Both the position numbers and the translations under genes were made by a program. From Bradyrhizobium archetypum (lineage in GTDB: Bacteria; Pseudomonadota; Alphaproteobacteria; Rhizobiales; Xanthobacteraceae), in the NCBI RefSeq assembly GCF_013114835.1, contig NZ_JAAVLW010000005.1:558001-622000 (forward strand): a DNA stretch of 64,000 nucleotides. Reading direction: 5' to 3'. Shown piece by piece: positions 42,919-51,922 of the stretch (positions are counted from its first letter, which is position 1; the number at the start of each line of letters is the position of its first letter). Below the pieces are notes generated by a model that saw only the letters and a list, made by a program, of their open reading frames with translations, searched no databases and was not told where the DNA came from.

Positions 42919-45255
42919 CTACCCAGCCTTGCCCCGTCCGCTCTTCTCCGCGGCGCGGCGCAGCGCCTCGGCGAGCGCGCCGCCCGGCTGCTCCTGCGGC
43001 TTGCGCGGCGATGCCGACGTCATCGCCGCCTTGGAATATTCGCGCATCTTGCTATCAGACAGTTTGGGGCCCTTGGCGCCGACCTCGTCGTCGAGCCGCA
43101 GCGTCAGCGCGATGCGCTTGCGGGCGACTTCGACCTCGAGCACCTTGACCTTGACGATATCACCGGGCTTGACCACCTCGCGCGGGTCCTTGATGAAGTT
43201 CTTCGACATCGCCGAGATGTGCACCAGGCCGTCCTGATGCACGCCGATATCGACGAAGGCGCCGAATGCCGCGACGTTGGTGACGGTGCCTTCCAGGATC
43301 ATGCCGCGCTTGAGATCCTTGATCTCCTCGACGCCTTCCTTGAACACCGCGGCCTTGAACGCCGGACGCGGGTCGCGACCGGGCTTTTCGAGTTCGCGCA
43401 GGATGTCGGTCACCGTGGGCAGGCCGAAGGTTTCATCGACGAAGCTCTGCGGCTTCAACTGGCGCACGATATCGCTATTTCCAATCAGCGCCTTGATGTC
43501 GCTCTTGGTAGCCGCGAGAATCCGCCGCACCACCGGATAGGCTTCGGGGTGAACGCCGGAGGCGTCCAGCGGGTCCTCGCCATTGTTGATGCGCAGGAAG
43601 CCGGCGCATTGCTCGAACGCCTTCGGTCCCAGCCGCGGCACCTGCTTCAGATCTTTCCGCGACTTGAACGGCCCGTTGGCGTCGCGGTGCTGCACGATGC
43701 TCTGCGCAAGCCCTGCCCCGATGCCCGACACCCGTGCCAGCAGCGGCGCGGACGCGGTATTGGCATCGACGCCGACCGCGTTGACGCAGTCTTCGACCAC
43801 GGCATCGAGCGAACGCGCCAGCTTGGCTTCGCCGAGGTCGTGCTGGTACTGGCCGACGCCGATCGCCTTCGGATCGATCTTGACGAGCTCGGCGAGCGGA
43901 TCCTGCAAACGCCGCGCGATCGACACGGCGCCGCGCAATGTGACGTCAAGTTCCGGCAATTCCTCTGACGCAAAGGCCGAGGCGGAGTAGACCGACGCGC
44001 CGGCCTCCGACACCACGATCTTCGACATCTTGAGGTCCGGCAGCAGCTTGACCAGCTCGGTCGCCAGCTTGTCGGTCTCGCGCGAGGCGGTGCCGTTGCC
44101 GATCGCGATCAGCTCGACGCGGTGCGCCACCGCGAGCTTGCCGAGCGTCGCCAGTGCTTCGTTCCACTGCCGTTGCGGCTCGTGCGGATAGATCGTCGTG
44201 GTCGCCACCACCTTGCCCGTCGCATCGACGATTGCGGTCTTGACGCCGGAGCGATAGCCGGGGTCGAGCCCCATGGTGACGCGCGCGCCGGCCGGCGCGG
44301 CGAGCAGCAGATCGCGCAGGTTCGAGGCGAACACGCGCACGCCCTCGGTTTCGGCCGCGGTCCACAACCGCATCCGCAGGTCGATGTTGAGATGCACCTG
44401 GATCTTGGTGCGCCAGGCCCAGCGCGCGGTATCGATCAGCCAACGGTCGCCCGGGCGCTTCTGATCGGTAATGCCGAAGCGCTGCATGATCTTCAGTTCA
44501 TACGTGCTGGGCACGCCAGCCTCGGGCACATTCGCCTCGGGCTGGATCTGCAATTCGAGGATTTCTTCCTTCTCGCCGCGGAACATCGCGAGGATGCGGT
44601 GCGAGGGCAGCTTGCTCAGCGACTGGTTGAAATCGAAATAGTCCTTGAACTTCTCGCCTTCGAGCTTCTTGCCCTTGCGCACGGTCGAGATCATCAGTCC
44701 GTTCGACCACATCTCCTCGCGCAGCCGGCCGATCAGGTCGGCGTCTTCGGCGAATCGCTCCACCAGAATCGCGCGTGCGCCTTCCAGGGCAGCGGCAACA
44801 TCCGGCACCTGCTTCTCGGCGTCGACGAAATTCGCGGCCACGGCCTGCGGATCGTTCTGCGGCTGCGTCAGCAGCAATTCAGACAAGGGCTCAAGGCCGG
44901 CTTCCTTGGCAATCTCGGCCTTGGTGCGGCGCTTCGGCTTGAACGGCAAATAGATGTCTTCCAGGCGGCCCTTGGTATCGGCGGCCATGATCTGCGCTTC
45001 CAGCGCGGCATCGAGCTTGCCCTGCTCGCGGATCGAATCGAGGATCGCCACCCGCCGCGCTTCGAGCTCGCGCAAGTAGGTTAGACGCTCTTCCAGGTTG
45101 CGTAATTGCGCATCGTCAAGACCGCCAGTGATTTCCTTGCGGTAGCGCGCCACGAACGGCACCGTGGCGCCGCCATCCAGCAGTTCGACGGTTGCTGCGA
45201 TCTGCTCCTCGCGAACGCCGAGCTCTTGCGCAATCTGTCGGTTGATGTTTGCCAC
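42919..45255 (-). CDS. tex: Tex-family RNA-binding transcription accessory protein
   Basis: The 778-residue protein has the layout of Tex: an N-terminal HTH region with VPFVARYRKEITGGLDD, a YqgF/RNaseH-like domain (MGLDPGYRSGVKTAIVDATGK), an HhH pair (ISGIGAGLAQSIVQHRDANGPF and PRLGPKAFEQCAGFLRI) and a C-terminal S1 domain (GMILEGTVTNVAAFGAFVDIGVHQDGLVHIS). It acts on nucleic acids in transcription and stress. The GTG start at 45255 (read as M-ANINRQIAQE) follows GAAAGAGG. A TTG 5 codons earlier is less likely. Confidence 0.93.
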   Translation of the reverse strand: MANINRQIAQELGVREEQIAATVELLDGGATVPFVARYRKEITGGLDDAQLRNLEERLTYLRELEARRVAILDSIREQGKLDAALEAQIMAADTKGRLEDIYLPFKPKRRTKAEIAKEAGLEPLSELLLTQPQNDPQAVAANFVDAEKQVPDVAAALEGARAILVERFAEDADLIGRLREEMWSNGLMISTVRKGKKLEGEKFKDYFDFNQSLSKLPSHRILAMFRGEKEEILELQIQPEANVPEAGVPSTYELKIMQRFGITDQKRPGDRWLIDTARWAWRTKIQVHLNIDLRMRLWTAAETEGVRVFASNLRDLLLAAPAGARVTMGLDPGYRSGVKTAIVDATGKVVATTTIYPHEPQRQWNEALATLGKLAVAHRVELIAIGNGTASRETDKLATELVKLLPDLKMSKIVVSEAGASVYSASAFASEELPELDVTLRGAVSIARRLQDPLAELVKIDPKAIGVGQYQHDLGEAKLARSLDAVVEDCVNAVGVDANTASAPLLARVSGIGAGLAQSIVQHRDANGPFKSRKDLKQVPRLGPKAFEQCAGFLRINNGEDPLDASGVHPEAYPVVRRILAATKSDIKALIGNSDIVRQLKPQSFVDETFGLPTVTDILRELEKPGRDPRPAFKAAVFKEGVEEIKDLKRGMILEGTVTNVAAFGAFVDIGVHQDGLVHISAMSKNFIKDPREVVKPGDIVKVKVLEVEVARKRIALTLRLDDEVGAKGPKLSDSKMREYSKAAMTSASPRKPQEQPGGALAEALRRAAEKSGRGKAG

Positions 45256-45483
45256 GCGACCTCTTTCCAAAAGCCGTTTGCGGCCGGATGACCGGCCGCG
45301 GGACGCAGCTTATGGACCATCTCGGGTTGATTTGCCAAGGCGCCGGACGAAAGAAATTGATCTGTGGATCGGGCGCCATCGGTCACGATAGAGACGCGGG
45401 ATTCGCCGAAAAATCAGGCCAAGAATAGGGGTGGATCGATGGCCTCGTAATGTGTAAACGGGCGCTCCCTCCCGGAGCTCCCC

Positions 45484-46740
45484 ATGTCGATCTGCGGCCT
45501 TGATTTCGGAACGTCGAACACGACGCTCGGCACCATCGATGCCCAGACGCCGGCTCTGGCGCCGCTGGAGTCGCCGCACAACACGATTCCCAGTGCCATC
45601 TTTTACGCGGCGGACGGCAACGTCCTGATCGGCCGCAAAGCCATGGAAGCCTATGTCGAAGGCACGGCCGGCCGTCTGATGCGCAGCCTCAAATCGGTGC
45701 TCGGCACCTCGCTGATCGAGGAAACCACCCGGCTCGGCCGCGCGCGGCTCGGTTTCCGCGATGTGATCGCCAACTACCTCGGCGCGATCAAGCGCCGCGC
45801 GGAACAGGCGACGGGCGGCCCCCTGCGCAGCGTCGTCCACGGCCGCCCGGTGCACTTTGTCGACAATGCGCCGGACGCCGATCGCAAGGCCGAAGAGACC
45901 TTGCGGACAATCGCGAAGGGAATCGGTTTCGACGAAGTCACGTTTCAGTTCGAACCGATCGCTGCGGCGCTTGACTATGAGCAGCAAATCACTTCCGAGG
46001 AACTCGCGTTGATCGCCGACATCGGCGGCGGCACGTCGGATTTTTCAATCGTGCGTCTGGGACCCGAACGTCACGGCAAGGCCGATCGGGCAGCCGATAT
46101 TCTCGCCAATGACGGCGTGCGGATAGGTGGCACCGATTTCGACCGTCAGCTCAGCCTTGGCGTGGTCATGCCACTGTTCGGCTTCGGCAGCGCCATGAAG
46201 CGGCCCGGGCTTGACGTGCCATCGAGCTATTTCCACGATCTCGCCACCTGGTCCAGCATCAACCGGATGTATGAGCCGCGCGTGTTGGCCGATATCCGGC
46301 AGGTCCGGCAGGAAGCCGCCAGGCCCGAACTTCTCGACCGGCTGATACGCGTGATCCACGAACAGCGCGGCCATACGCTGGCGATGGAAGTCGAAGACGC
46401 CAAGATCGCGCTTTCCGAGATGTCTCGATCCGAGATCCCGCTCGCGTGGGTGGCGCCGGGACTGAGCGCCGCCATCAGCCAAGGCGATCTCGTCAGTCAC
46501 ACAAAGCAACTCGCCACGCGCATTTCGGCGCGCATCAAGAACTGCCTCATTCAGGCCGGACTGAATGCCGACGCCATCGACGCCGTGTTCCTGACCGGCG
46601 GCTCGGTGAAGCTTGCCCATGTACGCAAGGCGATCACCAAAGCCGCGCCGACGGCCCGCCTCGTCGAAGGCGACATCTTCGGCGCCGTCGGCAAGGGATT
46701 GACGCTGGAGGCGCTACGGCGATACGGGCCGTTGAGCTGA
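45484..46740 (+). CDS. Hsp70-like protein, nucleotide-binding domain only
   Basis: The 418-residue actin/Hsp70 ATPase-fold protein has phosphate-1 CGLDFGTSNTTLG (4-16), phosphate-2 LIADIGGGTSDFSIV and the adenosine motif FLTGGSVKLAHVRKAI. There is no substrate-binding beta domain or lid after about residue 410. This matches YegD-type chaperone homologues. It could be a regulatory ATPase. It lies 229 bases from tex, divergently, and the nearest downstream gene converges on it. Confidence 0.82.
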   Translation: MSICGLDFGTSNTTLGTIDAQTPALAPLESPHNTIPSAIFYAADGNVLIGRKAMEAYVEGTAGRLMRSLKSVLGTSLIEETTRLGRARLGFRDVIANYLGAIKRRAEQATGGPLRSVVHGRPVHFVDNAPDADRKAEETLRTIAKGIGFDEVTFQFEPIAAALDYEQQITSEELALIADIGGGTSDFSIVRLGPERHGKADRAADILANDGVRIGGTDFDRQLSLGVVMPLFGFGSAMKRPGLDVPSSYFHDLATWSSINRMYEPRVLADIRQVRQEAARPELLDRLIRVIHEQRGHTLAMEVEDAKIALSEMSRSEIPLAWVAPGLSAAISQGDLVSHTKQLATRISARIKNCLIQAGLNADAIDAVFLTGGSVKLAHVRKAITKAAPTARLVEGDIFGAVGKGLTLEALRRYGPLS

Positions 46741-46753
46741 GAACGCCCGCCGA

Positions 46754-47281
46754 TCAGCCCACCACTTCCGTCACCGGTTGCATGTCGATGGCAAAGGTTT
46801 CCAGGAACTTCGACGTCATGATGTAGAAGCCGACCGAAAGCTGCAGCTCGACCAACGCGGCCGGGGTCAATTTGGCGGCAATCGCATTGAAGGTCGCGTC
46901 CGTCGGTTTGTGGCGCCTGACAATCTCGTCGGTGAAGGCGAGCGCGGCGCGTTGCACGTCGGTGAAACAGGTCGCCGATTCCCAGTTCTCCAGCGCCTCG
47001 TTCTGCTCGTCGGTTACGCCCACGTTCTTGCCGATCCGCTTGTGGGCGACGATTTCATACGGCGCCTCGCACAGGATGCCGGTGCGGGTGATGGCGAGTT
47101 CGCGCACGATGGGGTCCAGTTCGCCCTTGTGCCGGATGGCCCCGCCCAACCGGCAGTATTGTTCGAGATAGCTCGGTGAATGCGCCATCATCCGGAAAAT
47201 GTTCGCATTGCGGTTTTTGCCGAGCAGTTCGCGGGTACGATCGTTGTGCTTGGCAGGATCGCTATATTCGATGCGGGCCAT
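46754..47281 (-). CDS. Carboxymuconolactone-decarboxylase-family protein
   Basis: The 175-residue all-helical protein belongs to the CMD/AhpD superfamily, with the family helix VRELAITRTGILCEAPYEIVAHKRIG. The peroxidatic CxxC of AhpD is absent. A single Cys in LCEAPYE and the His in VAHKR occupy the active-site helix, as in CMD-like decarboxylases of unknown substrate. It is a probable cytoplasmic enzyme. ATG 47281 is preceded by an AGGTGAAGA sequence. Confidence 0.82.
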   Translation of the reverse strand: MARIEYSDPAKHNDRTRELLGKNRNANIFRMMAHSPSYLEQYCRLGGAIRHKGELDPIVRELAITRTGILCEAPYEIVAHKRIGKNVGVTDEQNEALENWESATCFTDVQRAALAFTDEIVRRHKPTDATFNAIAAKLTPAALVELQLSVGFYIMTSKFLETFAIDMQPVTEVVG

Positions 47282-47807
47282 TCTTCACCTTGGGGGTTTC
47301 AGGATTTTCTGATTTGTTGACAGAGAGATCATGCACCGCAGCAGGGAGTGGATCAACCGGCGAAACGCCGCTGCCGCAGCTTCAAATCCGCGCCTGGGCC
47401 GTTCGACCCGCGCCAAAAAACTCCCGATCTCGCGCACAAACCGGCTACGAGCGAGCCAAATTGCCGCCTCAATGCTGGTCGATTCTCACGGCTGTCGATA
47501 TTCGCTGAGTGGGGACTCGAAAGAGCGAATACTCGTCGCGGGGTGTTCCGAGTAAACCAGACTGAGCTCATCAGGCCTTCACGGGCAACGATGACTCATG
47601 CCCAAGTCTAGGGAGTTAGGCATGAAGGAAGCCACCAGGAAGGCAGCCTCGGAAGCGCTTGCGCAGATGTTGGCGGTATCAGCGATGCTCGTTATCGCCA
47701 GCGTTGTGTTCTACTGGCACTGAATGTTGACGCGTCGAAGCACTCAGATTTTCAACCCGTTCCGCGTAATTCTGGGTTGCTTCGCTGCGTGAGCATTTGC
47801 CTGACAC
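47282..47807. other. 526-base interval, mostly without genes
   Basis: Between the CMD-family gene and the DUF35 gene, the only supported element is the 33-aa ORF at 47622. Other open frames at 47331-47555 and 47348-47611 lack ribosome sites and have unlikely composition. Confidence 0.55.
47622..47723 (+). CDS. 33-aa putative single-pass membrane micropeptide
   Basis: The peptide MKEATRKAASEALAQM is followed by the hydrophobic segment LAVSAMLVIASVVFYWH and a stop. Its layout is N-terminal charged helix then one membrane helix. AGGGAG (47610-47615) ends 6 bases before the ATG, an ideal distance. The ORF is too short for most gene finders and I know no homologue. It could be a regulatory membrane peptide, but there is no functional evidence. 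Confidence 0.5.
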   Translation: MKEATRKAASEALAQMLAVSAMLVIASVVFYWH

Positions 47808-48167
47808 TCACCTCGTTTTCTCAAAATACGGCACCAATCTTCCCGCGAACGGCCGATAGCTTGCGGTGACCTCATCGCCGATCGCAAGATCATGGGCGCC
47901 GTGAGCCATCATGCGAAACCCCTCGGCCGCATCGACCAGCACGATATTGTAGGGGACATGCGCGCGTGTCTCCGGTGTCGCGGCGCGGCACACCAGTGAC
48001 GTCGCGTAGACCGTCGCTATTCCGCTGGCACGTTTCTCGACCGGATCCGGCGCACCACAGGCGGCGCAGAAGCTGCGGTGAAAATACTGCACTTTCCCGC
48101 AGGCAGCGCAGGCTTGATAGACGATGGCCTCGGCACCCTCAGTCCAATCGGCGAGCATGTCGTTCAC
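47808..48167 (-). CDS. DUF35 OB-fold/zinc-ribbon protein
   Basis: The 119-residue protein has a rubredoxin-like zinc ribbon with two CxxC pairs, YQACAACGKVQYFHRSFCAACG, followed by an OB-fold (GIATVYATSLVCRA and VPYNIVLVDAAEGFRMMAHG). This family partners thiolase-like proteins and binds acyl-CoA. Its start overlaps the stop of the thiolase-like gene by 4 bases, so the two are coupled and probably form one complex. A second possible ATG is at 48158. Confidence 0.88.
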   Translation of the reverse strand: MNDMLADWTEGAEAIVYQACAACGKVQYFHRSFCAACGAPDPVEKRASGIATVYATSLVCRAATPETRAHVPYNIVLVDAAEGFRMMAHGAHDLAIGDEVTASYRPFAGRLVPYFEKTR

Positions 48168-49300
48168 CGCACCCGCTCCAGGAACATGCTGACATGCGAC
48201 GACAGCACACCGCCATCGCCATGCAAGAGCGCAATCGAGGCATCACGAACCTGCCGGCCGCCGGCACGCTCGGTCATCTGCAGATGAGTCTCGACCAGAT
48301 GCGCCATCGCGCCGCCGACGCCGCAATGGCCGTAACTCAACAGCCCGCCATGGGTGTTGAGCGGCATGGCGCCGTCGCGGCCGAAATGCCCAGCCCGCAC
48401 CCGCGCGGCCGCCTCGCCGCGCCCGGCCAGGCCGAGATCCTCCAGCAACATGGCGAGGGTAATGGTGAAACTGTCGTATACCGCGGCGTAACGCACGTCC
48501 GATATTGCAATGCCGGACGCGGCCATCGCCTTGGCAATCGCGATCTCGGCGCCGAGTTCGCTTAAGGCCGGGGCCGCCGTGACGTGCTGGTGGGTATGCG
48601 CCTGCGCGCAGCCGCGCACGCGAACACCGATCGCGCCGGTCGGTTCGCGGCTGATCACGAACGCAGCGCCGCCGTCGGACACCGGGCAGCAGTCCAAGAG
48701 CTTGAGCGGCATCGCCACTGGTTTTGAGGCCATCACGTCGGCGACGCTGATCGGCTCGTGGAACTGGGCGCCGGGGTGCGTCAAGGCGTGAGCCCGCATC
48801 AGCACGGCGAATTCGGCGAGGTCTTCCTGGGTGACACCATATTCGTGCATGTAGCGCGACGCGAGGAGACCGTAATAGGCAGGGATCGTCGGCCCCAGCG
48901 GCACCTCGTAATCGGGGTGGCCGACCTGCGCCAGCGCCTGGATCGAGGCGTCGCGGCTCTGGCCCGTGAGGCGGTTTTCGCCGCCGACAACCAGCAGATG
49001 CCTGGCCACGCCGGCGTCGACCAAATGATGCGCCAGCATGGTCATGGCAAGCCCGGTTGCGCCGCCAACCTGCACGGCATGGGCATAGGACGGCTGGATG
49101 CCAAAATGCTCGGCGAACACGGTTGCCAACATGATGTGCGGCGAGACGGTCGAATAGCCACAGAGGATGCCGTCGATCTCGGATCGCTTGAGCCCGGCGT
49201 CGGCAATGGCGAGCTCAGCGGCCTTGCTCATGAGATCGAGCGAGGACGAGCCTTCGTGCTTGCCGTAAGGTGTCAACCCGACGCCGGTGATGAAGCTCAT
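48164..49300 (-). CDS. Thiolase-fold protein without nucleophilic Cys (Ltp2-like)
   Basis: The 378-residue SCP2-type thiolase-fold protein has VQVGGATG (77-83) where active thiolases read xACATGS or xCASG, so no acyl-enzyme Cys is present. The usual His of xHDCFT is Y275 (VYDSFT) and the KGHP Lys is Y323 (SYGHCG); H325 is kept. A pair of tyrosines with no Cys, together with the adjacent DUF35 protein, fits a retro-aldolase like Ltp2. The alternative is a degenerate thiolase. Confidence 0.8.
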   Translation of the reverse strand: MSFITGVGLTPYGKHEGSSSLDLMSKAAELAIADAGLKRSEIDGILCGYSTVSPHIMLATVFAEHFGIQPSYAHAVQVGGATGLAMTMLAHHLVDAGVARHLLVVGGENRLTGQSRDASIQALAQVGHPDYEVPLGPTIPAYYGLLASRYMHEYGVTQEDLAEFAVLMRAHALTHPGAQFHEPISVADVMASKPVAMPLKLLDCCPVSDGGAAFVISREPTGAIGVRVRGCAQAHTHQHVTAAPALSELGAEIAIAKAMAASGIAISDVRYAAVYDSFTITLAMLLEDLGLAGRGEAAARVRAGHFGRDGAMPLNTHGGLLSYGHCGVGGAMAHLVETHLQMTERAGGRQVRDASIALLHGDGGVLSSHVSMFLERVR

Positions 49301-49315
49301 AACAATGTCTCCTCG

Positions 49316-49392
49316 TCATTCCGGGGCGCGCGAAGCGCGAACCCGGAATCTCGAGATTCCGGGTCTGGTCCTTCGGACCATCCCGGAATGAC
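49316..49392. repeat. Intergenic palindromic repeat, family D copy 3
   Basis: GTCATTCCGGGGCGCGCGAAG and GACCATCCCGGAATGAC are the outer arms, with CCCGGAATCTCGAGATTCCGGG as a near-perfect inner palindrome. It lies in the gap between the acyl-CoA dehydrogenase and the thiolase-like gene. Confidence 0.75.
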
Positions 49393-49418
49393 GCTGTGGA
49401 GAGACCGCCTTCCCATCC

Positions 49419-50585
49419 TCAATACGACTTCGGCAACCCCAGCACCTTCTCGGCAATAAAACTGAGAACAAGCTGCGGGCTGATCGGCGCGATGCGTGGA
49501 ATCAGCGATTCCCGCAGGTAACGCTCGACGTGATATTCCTTGGCATAGCCGAAGCCGCCATGCGTCATCACCGCCTGCTCGCAGGCGTGGAAGCCGGCTT
49601 CGGCGGCGAGATATTTCGCGGCATTGGCTGCGGGCCCGCATTGCATGCCCTGGTCGTATTGCCAGCCCGCGCGCAGCACCATCATCCAGGCGGCTTCCAG
49701 TTCCATCCAGTTCTTCGCGAGGGGATGCTGGATGCCCTGGTTCATGCCGATCGGACGATTGAACACGATGCGGCTCTTCGCATAGGCCGCCGCACGCGAC
49801 AGCGCGACCTGCCCTAGCCCGACCGCTTCGGCGGCGATCAGAATGCGCTCGGGATTCATGCCGTGCAGGATATATTCGAAGCCGCGGCCCTCCTCGCCGA
49901 GCCGATCCTCGACCGGGATCTCGAAATTCTCGAAGAACAGTTCGTTGGAATCGACCGGCTTGCGGCCCATTTTCTCGATCTCGTGGACCGCGACGCGCTG
50001 CTTGTCGAAATCGGTGTAGAACAGGCTCAAGCCATGGGTCGGGTTCTTCACCTCTTCCAGCGGCGTGGTGCGCGCCAGCAGCAGAATCTTGTTGGCGACC
50101 TGGGCAGTGGAAATCCAGACCTTCTGGCCATTGACGACATACTTGTCGCCCTTGCGCACCGCGCGGGTTTTCAACTGCGTGGTATTGAGGCCGGTATTGG
50201 GCTCGGTGACCGCGAAGCAGGACTTGTCGCGCCCGTCGATGATTGGCGGCAGCATCCGCGTGCATTGCTCCTTAGTGCCGAACACGACGACGGGATTGAG
50301 ACCGAACACGTTCATGTGCACGGCGGAGGCGCCGGACATACCAGCGCCCGATTCCGCAATCGTCCGCATCATGATCGCGGCGTCGGTGATGCCGAGCCCG
50401 GACCCGCCATATTCCTCGGGGATGCAGATGCCGAGCCAGCCGGCATCCGCGAGCGCGCGGTGGAAGTCGGTGGGATAGCCGCCCTCCTTGTCCTTCTTCA
50501 GCCAATAGGCGTCGTCAAACCCCGAGCAGATTTTTTCAACTGCGTCGCGGATCGATTCCTGGTTGGCCGACAGCGCAAAATCCAT
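49419..50585 (-). CDS. Acyl-CoA dehydrogenase with isovaleryl-type catalytic base position
   Basis: The 388-residue flavoprotein has CFAVTEPNTGLNTTQL, VWISTAQ and HGGFGYAKEYHVERYLRES, so the FAD site is intact. At the usual YEGT Glu position the sequence reads IAPISPQL, so the standard base is missing. E246 in HGMNPERILIAAEA aligns with the isovaleryl-CoA dehydrogenase base (LERLVLAGGP), so it could replace it. It lies between the thiolase-like and CaiB/BaiF genes. The substrate probably is a branched or cyclic acyl-CoA. Confidence 0.85.
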   Translation of the reverse strand: MDFALSANQESIRDAVEKICSGFDDAYWLKKDKEGGYPTDFHRALADAGWLGICIPEEYGGSGLGITDAAIMMRTIAESGAGMSGASAVHMNVFGLNPVVVFGTKEQCTRMLPPIIDGRDKSCFAVTEPNTGLNTTQLKTRAVRKGDKYVVNGQKVWISTAQVANKILLLARTTPLEEVKNPTHGLSLFYTDFDKQRVAVHEIEKMGRKPVDSNELFFENFEIPVEDRLGEEGRGFEYILHGMNPERILIAAEAVGLGQVALSRAAAYAKSRIVFNRPIGMNQGIQHPLAKNWMELEAAWMMVLRAGWQYDQGMQCGPAANAAKYLAAEAGFHACEQAVMTHGGFGYAKEYHVERYLRESLIPRIAPISPQLVLSFIAEKVLGLPKSY

Positions 50586-50596
50586 CTATCCTGCCC

Positions 50597-51799
50597 CTAC
50601 GTATTTGCTGCGTTCCTGGTGACGCCATCGCGCACCAGCGCTGCGATTTCATCCGGCGTAAAGCCGACTTCTTGCAGAATTTCCGCGCCGTGCTCGCCCA
50701 GGCGTGGCGCCAGCCGCTTCGTCTCGACCGGCGTTTGCGAAAATCGCGCCGAAGGTCTCATGTTGCGGATGCGGCCCTCGGTCGGATGATCGACAACCGG
50801 GAAAAAATCGGTCGCGAGGATGTGGGGATCGCCGAGCAGGCTCTCGAGGTCGTGCATCGGCATGACCGGCACGTCCGCCTTCTCCAGGATAGCGAGCCAT
50901 TCGGCCGTGGGCTTGGTCGCGAGGATACGCGCCAATTCGGCATAGACCGCGTCGATATTGGCGGCGCGCCCGGCGAAGGTCGCAAATTTCGGGTTGACGC
51001 GAAGATCGTCACGGCCGGTGGCATCGAAGAAATTCTGCCACTGCTTGTCATTGTAGACGATCACGCAAATATAGCCGTCGGAAGTCTTGTAGGGCCGGCG
51101 GTCCGGCGAGAGATGCCGCGCATAACCGCCCTTGTCGAGCGGCGGCTCATAGGTGAGACCGCCCATATGGTCGCCCATTACGAAACCGGCCATGGTTTCG
51201 AACATCGGGATATCGACGCGCTGGCCGCGGCCGGTGCGGTTGCGATCGACGAGGCTGGCGCAGATCGCGCCTACCGCCGTCAGCCCGACGATACGGTCGA
51301 CCAGCGCGTTGGGGACATAGCGCGGCACGCCGTCGGCGGTCTGCGCCATCAGCGCCGGCAGTGCGGTCGCGCCCTGGATCAGATCGTCATAGGCGGGCTT
51401 TGCCGCATAGGGGCCGTCCTGGCCGAAGCCGAACACGCCGGCATAGATCAGGCGCGGGTTGATTTCCGACACCACGTCATAGCCGAGGTTCAATCGCGCC
51501 ATGGCCTGCGGCCGCACATTGTAGACCAGCGCGTCGGCCGTCTTGATCAGTCGCAGCACGGCATCGCGCCCAGCCGGCTTCTTCAAATCGAGGCAGATCG
51601 AGCGTTTGTTGCGGTTGGTATTGAGAAAGACCGGCCCCATGCCGGGATGACGGGTCGGGCCGATCTGCCGCGTCACGTCGCCGTCGAGCGATTCAACCTT
51701 GATGACGTCGGCGCCGTAATCGCCAAGCATCTGGGTGGCGTAAGGCCCCATCAGCACGGTCGTCATGTCGATGACCTTGATACCCGCCAATGGTCCCAT
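50597..51799 (-). CDS. CaiB/BaiF-family (class III) CoA-transferase
   Basis: The 400-residue protein starts GPLAGIKVIDMTTVLMGPYATQMLGDYGADVIKVE, the diagnostic N-terminus of this family. The catalytic Asp is likely D168 in VPNALVDRIVGL, and the NRNKRSICLDLK segment fits the dimer/CoA site. Class III enzymes form an aspartyl-CoA thioester. It presumably activates the acid substrate for the acyl-CoA dehydrogenase and thiolase-like pair that follow, with only 11 bases between this gene and the dehydrogenase. Confidence 0.9.
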   Translation of the reverse strand: MGPLAGIKVIDMTTVLMGPYATQMLGDYGADVIKVESLDGDVTRQIGPTRHPGMGPVFLNTNRNKRSICLDLKKPAGRDAVLRLIKTADALVYNVRPQAMARLNLGYDVVSEINPRLIYAGVFGFGQDGPYAAKPAYDDLIQGATALPALMAQTADGVPRYVPNALVDRIVGLTAVGAICASLVDRNRTGRGQRVDIPMFETMAGFVMGDHMGGLTYEPPLDKGGYARHLSPDRRPYKTSDGYICVIVYNDKQWQNFFDATGRDDLRVNPKFATFAGRAANIDAVYAELARILATKPTAEWLAILEKADVPVMPMHDLESLLGDPHILATDFFPVVDHPTEGRIRNMRPSARFSQTPVETKRLAPRLGEHGAEILQEVGFTPDEIAALVRDGVTRNAANT

Positions 51800-51922
51800 G
51801 GATCGGCCCTGCTCCCCGCTACGCGGCCATTCCCGGTCCGCATTGTTGTGAGGCCAAGTAACGGCAGGCTATCGCGAAGATCAAGGCGCGCCCAGCGTAT
51901 GGCCGCATGCGCGCGGTAGCGG

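Noticed and set aside
47331..47611. Two overlapping 74- and 87-codon frames in the gap
   Set aside because: Neither has a ribosome site; Arg/Ser-rich sequence with no motif.
49297..50265. 322-codon minus-strand frame overlapping the acyl-CoA dehydrogenase
   Set aside because: It is a shifted reading of the dehydrogenase gene and the family D repeat, with low-complexity Arg-rich sequence.
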